Positions 5,616 through 6,601 of a stretch of DNA of 6,601 nucleotides are shown piece by piece. How positions within the stretch are numbered: position 1 is the first letter of the stretch; each line of letters begins with the position of its first letter. Source of the stretch: Burkholderiaceae bacterium (GTDB lineage Bacteria; Pseudomonadota; Gammaproteobacteria; Burkholderiales; Burkholderiaceae); the NCBI GenBank assembly GCA_947457745.1, contig CANGWT010000096.1, positions 1 to 6,601 of the forward strand. The letters are read 5' to 3'. Below the pieces are notes generated by a model. The model made no database searches, was not told the DNA's origin, and saw only the letters and a list, made by a program, of their open reading frames with translations. Made by a program: the position numbers and the translations under genes.

Positions 5616-6496
5616 TATTTACCCTCTTCTTCTGGCAATGCGGTCGGGTAAAAATCATGCATGTGCCATAACGGTCCTGGACCCTCACCAATACTTAATA
5701 AGCGTCCTTTCTCCAGCCCCGCCTCAACATAAGAAATTGCCTTAGCAACAGCATGAGCAAGATCGTGACCATCTGCTAAATAAGTCGCGATCGCAGATGA
5801 CAGTGAGCAGCCAGTCCCATGGGTGTTAGGCGTGTTAACACGGTAATGCTTGAATTCTTTTGACTGAACCACCTCAAGACCATCTTCAATAGTTCGCCAC
5901 ATCAGAAAATCCGTCAGCTGAGTATGGCTAGCATCCAAATGTCCGCCCTTGATCAAGACTGCCTGAGGACCCATCTCAAGTAACTCCTCTGCCGCCATCT
6001 TGAAATCGTTCACTCCTTGGATCTCACGACCCAAGAGCAAGCCTGCCTCTTCTAAATTAGGAGTTATTAAGCTTGCCATTGGAAACAACTCTCTGATCAT
6101 GGCTTGAGCGGTATCGTCTCCACCAAGACTGGCGCCTGAAGTAGCTCTCAGTACAGGATCCAGTACTATTCTTTTAGCTCCATGGCGCTTAAGGGCCGAT
6201 GCCACTGTACGAACGATTTCTGGACTGGCTAACATGCCGATCTTGACAATGTCTACCCCAATATCTAGAAATACCGCGTCGATCTGAGCCTCAACCACAT
6301 CAAGATCAATATCCTGAATACGACTCACACCCAAAGTGTTCTGGGCAGTAATAGCCGTGATGACCGTCATTCCATATCCACCCAGGGCAGTAATGACTTT
6401 GAGGTCAGCCTGTATGCCCGCGCCACCACCACTATCGGACCCAGCGATAGTCAATACTTTAGGGATCTGTATAGAACTTGGAGTAGATGATTTCAT
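5612..6496 (-). CDS. thiD: hydroxymethylpyrimidine/phosphomethylpyrimidine kinase ThiD
   Basis: ThiD phosphorylates HMP to HMP-P and HMP-P to HMP-PP, the pyrimidine substrate of ThiE; it is a cytoplasmic ribokinase-fold enzyme. The 294 residues include AGSDSGGGAGIQADLK (18-33), which forms the HMP-binding site, KIGML (85-89), VLDPV (111-115), TPNLEEA (145-151), KGGH (183-186) and the anion-hole motif NTHGTGC (224-230), with Cys230 and Gly229 as the expected catalytic residues. The length is slightly above E. coli ThiD because of about 10 extra N-terminal and several C-terminal residues (ending EEEGKY). The start at 6496 has only a weak AGCAAG in front of it. The gene is convergent to thiE with a four-base stop overlap and divergent from tRNA-Asn. 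It is not served by the riboswitch, and no second THI element is visible in the 21 bases before it. A pyridoxal kinase (PdxK) role is less likely given the context. Confidence 0.96.
   Translation of the reverse strand: MKSSTPSSIQIPKVLTIAGSDSGGGAGIQADLKVITALGGYGMTVITAITAQNTLGVSRIQDIDLDVVEAQIDAVFLDIGVDIVKIGMLASPEIVRTVASALKRHGAKRIVLDPVLRATSGASLGGDDTAQAMIRELFPMASLITPNLEEAGLLLGREIQGVNDFKMAAEELLEMGPQAVLIKGGHLDASHTQLTDFLMWRTIEDGLEVVQSKEFKHYRVNTPNTHGTGCSLSSAIATYLADGHDLAHAVAKAISYVEAGLEKGRLLSIGEGPGPLWHMHDFYPTALPEEEGKY
5618..5652. other. inverted repeat at the convergent thiE/thiD ends
   Basis: TTTACCC (5618-5624) is perfectly complementary to GGGTAAA (5646-5652), a 7-bp stem with a 21-base loop, just past the thiE stop and inside the last codons of thiD. 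It could act on thiE transcripts as a 3' hairpin, but AAAAATC rather than a run of T follows on the forward strand, and the reverse side lacks a T-run too. It is therefore not a standard intrinsic terminator. Termination function is a guess. Confidence 0.3.
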
Positions 6497-6507
6497 CTTG
6501 CTATAAT
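6478..6507 (+). promoter_or_regulatory. promoter of the tRNA-Asn gene
   Basis: A perfect -10 box TATAAT (6502-6507) lies 18 bases after TTGGAG (6478-6483), a half-match to the -35 consensus. Transcription would start near 6514, a few bases before the mature tRNA. The -35 part lies inside the first codons of thiD on the other strand. The -10 is convincing; the -35 is moderate. Confidence 0.65.
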
Positions 6508-6517
6508 ATCGGCTTAT

Positions 6518-6592
6518 TCCTCGATAGCTCAGCGGTAGAGCAGCAGACTGTTAATCTGTTGGTCCGTGGTTCGATCCCACGTCGAGGAGCCA
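6518..6592 (+). tRNA. tRNA-Asn (anticodon GTT), CCA encoded
   Basis: The full cloverleaf can be drawn. The acceptor stem pairs TCCTCGA (6518-6524) with TCGAGGA (6582-6588). The D stem pairs GCTC (6527-6530) with GAGC (6538-6541). The anticodon stem pairs GCAGA (6543-6547) with TCTGT (6555-6559), with one G-T pair, around loop CTGTTAA; anticodon GTT at 6550-6552 reads asparagine codons AAC and AAU. The variable loop is five bases, and the T stem pairs CGTGG (6565-6569) with CCACG (6577-6581) around TTCGATC. The discriminator is G6589 and CCA is encoded at 6590-6592. It is divergent from thiD, 21 bases away, and has its own promoter. Confidence 0.98.
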
Positions 6593-6601
6593 AATTAAAA
6601 C

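Noticed and set aside
5618..5652. Bidirectional intrinsic terminator between thiE and thiD
   Set aside because: The inverted repeat is real, but the stem is AT-rich with a long loop and no T-run on either side, so it is listed only as an inverted repeat.
6518..6601. tRNA-Asn as a possible integration (attachment) site
   Set aside because: Only nine bases follow the tRNA in this window, and no integrase or duplicated tRNA end is visible.

Overview
The window holds a thiamine (vitamin B1) biosynthesis locus. It was probably taken from a freshwater betaproteobacterium of the Burkholderiaceae, most like Polynucleobacter. That placement is inference: base composition is moderate (roughly 45-50% GC by eye), the ThiC-ThiO-ThiS-ThiG-ThiE order and the long ThiE resemble what I recall of that family, and no database search was possible.

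Layout from left to right. Positions 1-306 are the C-terminal part of a Nudix hydrolase of the Tnr3/YJR142W-like (DUF4743) type, cut off by the window edge. Positions 307-527 are non-coding and contain a complete TPP riboswitch aptamer (about 383-480), followed by an 8-bp hairpin (499-527) that ends directly before the thiC start codon and includes part of its Shine-Dalgarno sequence. Then come five tightly packed forward genes: thiC (528-2465), thiO (2466-3617), thiS (3608-3805), thiG (3858-4676) and thiE (4689-5615). thiD (5612-6496) is on the reverse strand, and its stop codon overlaps that of thiE by four bases. A complete tRNA-Asn(GTT) gene with encoded CCA (6518-6592) closes the window. 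No stretch of more than 300 bases lacks a gene.

How the genes work together. ThiC makes the pyrimidine HMP-P from AIR, and ThiD phosphorylates it to HMP-PP. ThiO oxidises glycine to the imine (dehydroglycine), ThiS carries the sulfur as a C-terminal thiocarboxylate, and ThiG assembles the thiazole phosphate. ThiE couples the two halves to thiamine phosphate. Enzymes not in this window must come from elsewhere: a ThiF/MoeB-type ThiS adenylyltransferase, a sulfur donor, Dxs and ThiL. The riboswitch should switch off the thiC-thiE transcript when TPP is plentiful; thiD is on the other strand and outside its reach. The Nudix enzyme upstream belongs to a family known to hydrolyse diphosphates of damaged thiamine, so it fits the theme.

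I see no new system here. The pathway is known. The items most worth a second look are an uncharacterised N-terminal region of about 110 residues on ThiE, the riboswitch expression platform, the thiamine-damage Nudix neighbour, and the two overlaps that place thiD between thiE and tRNA-Asn.
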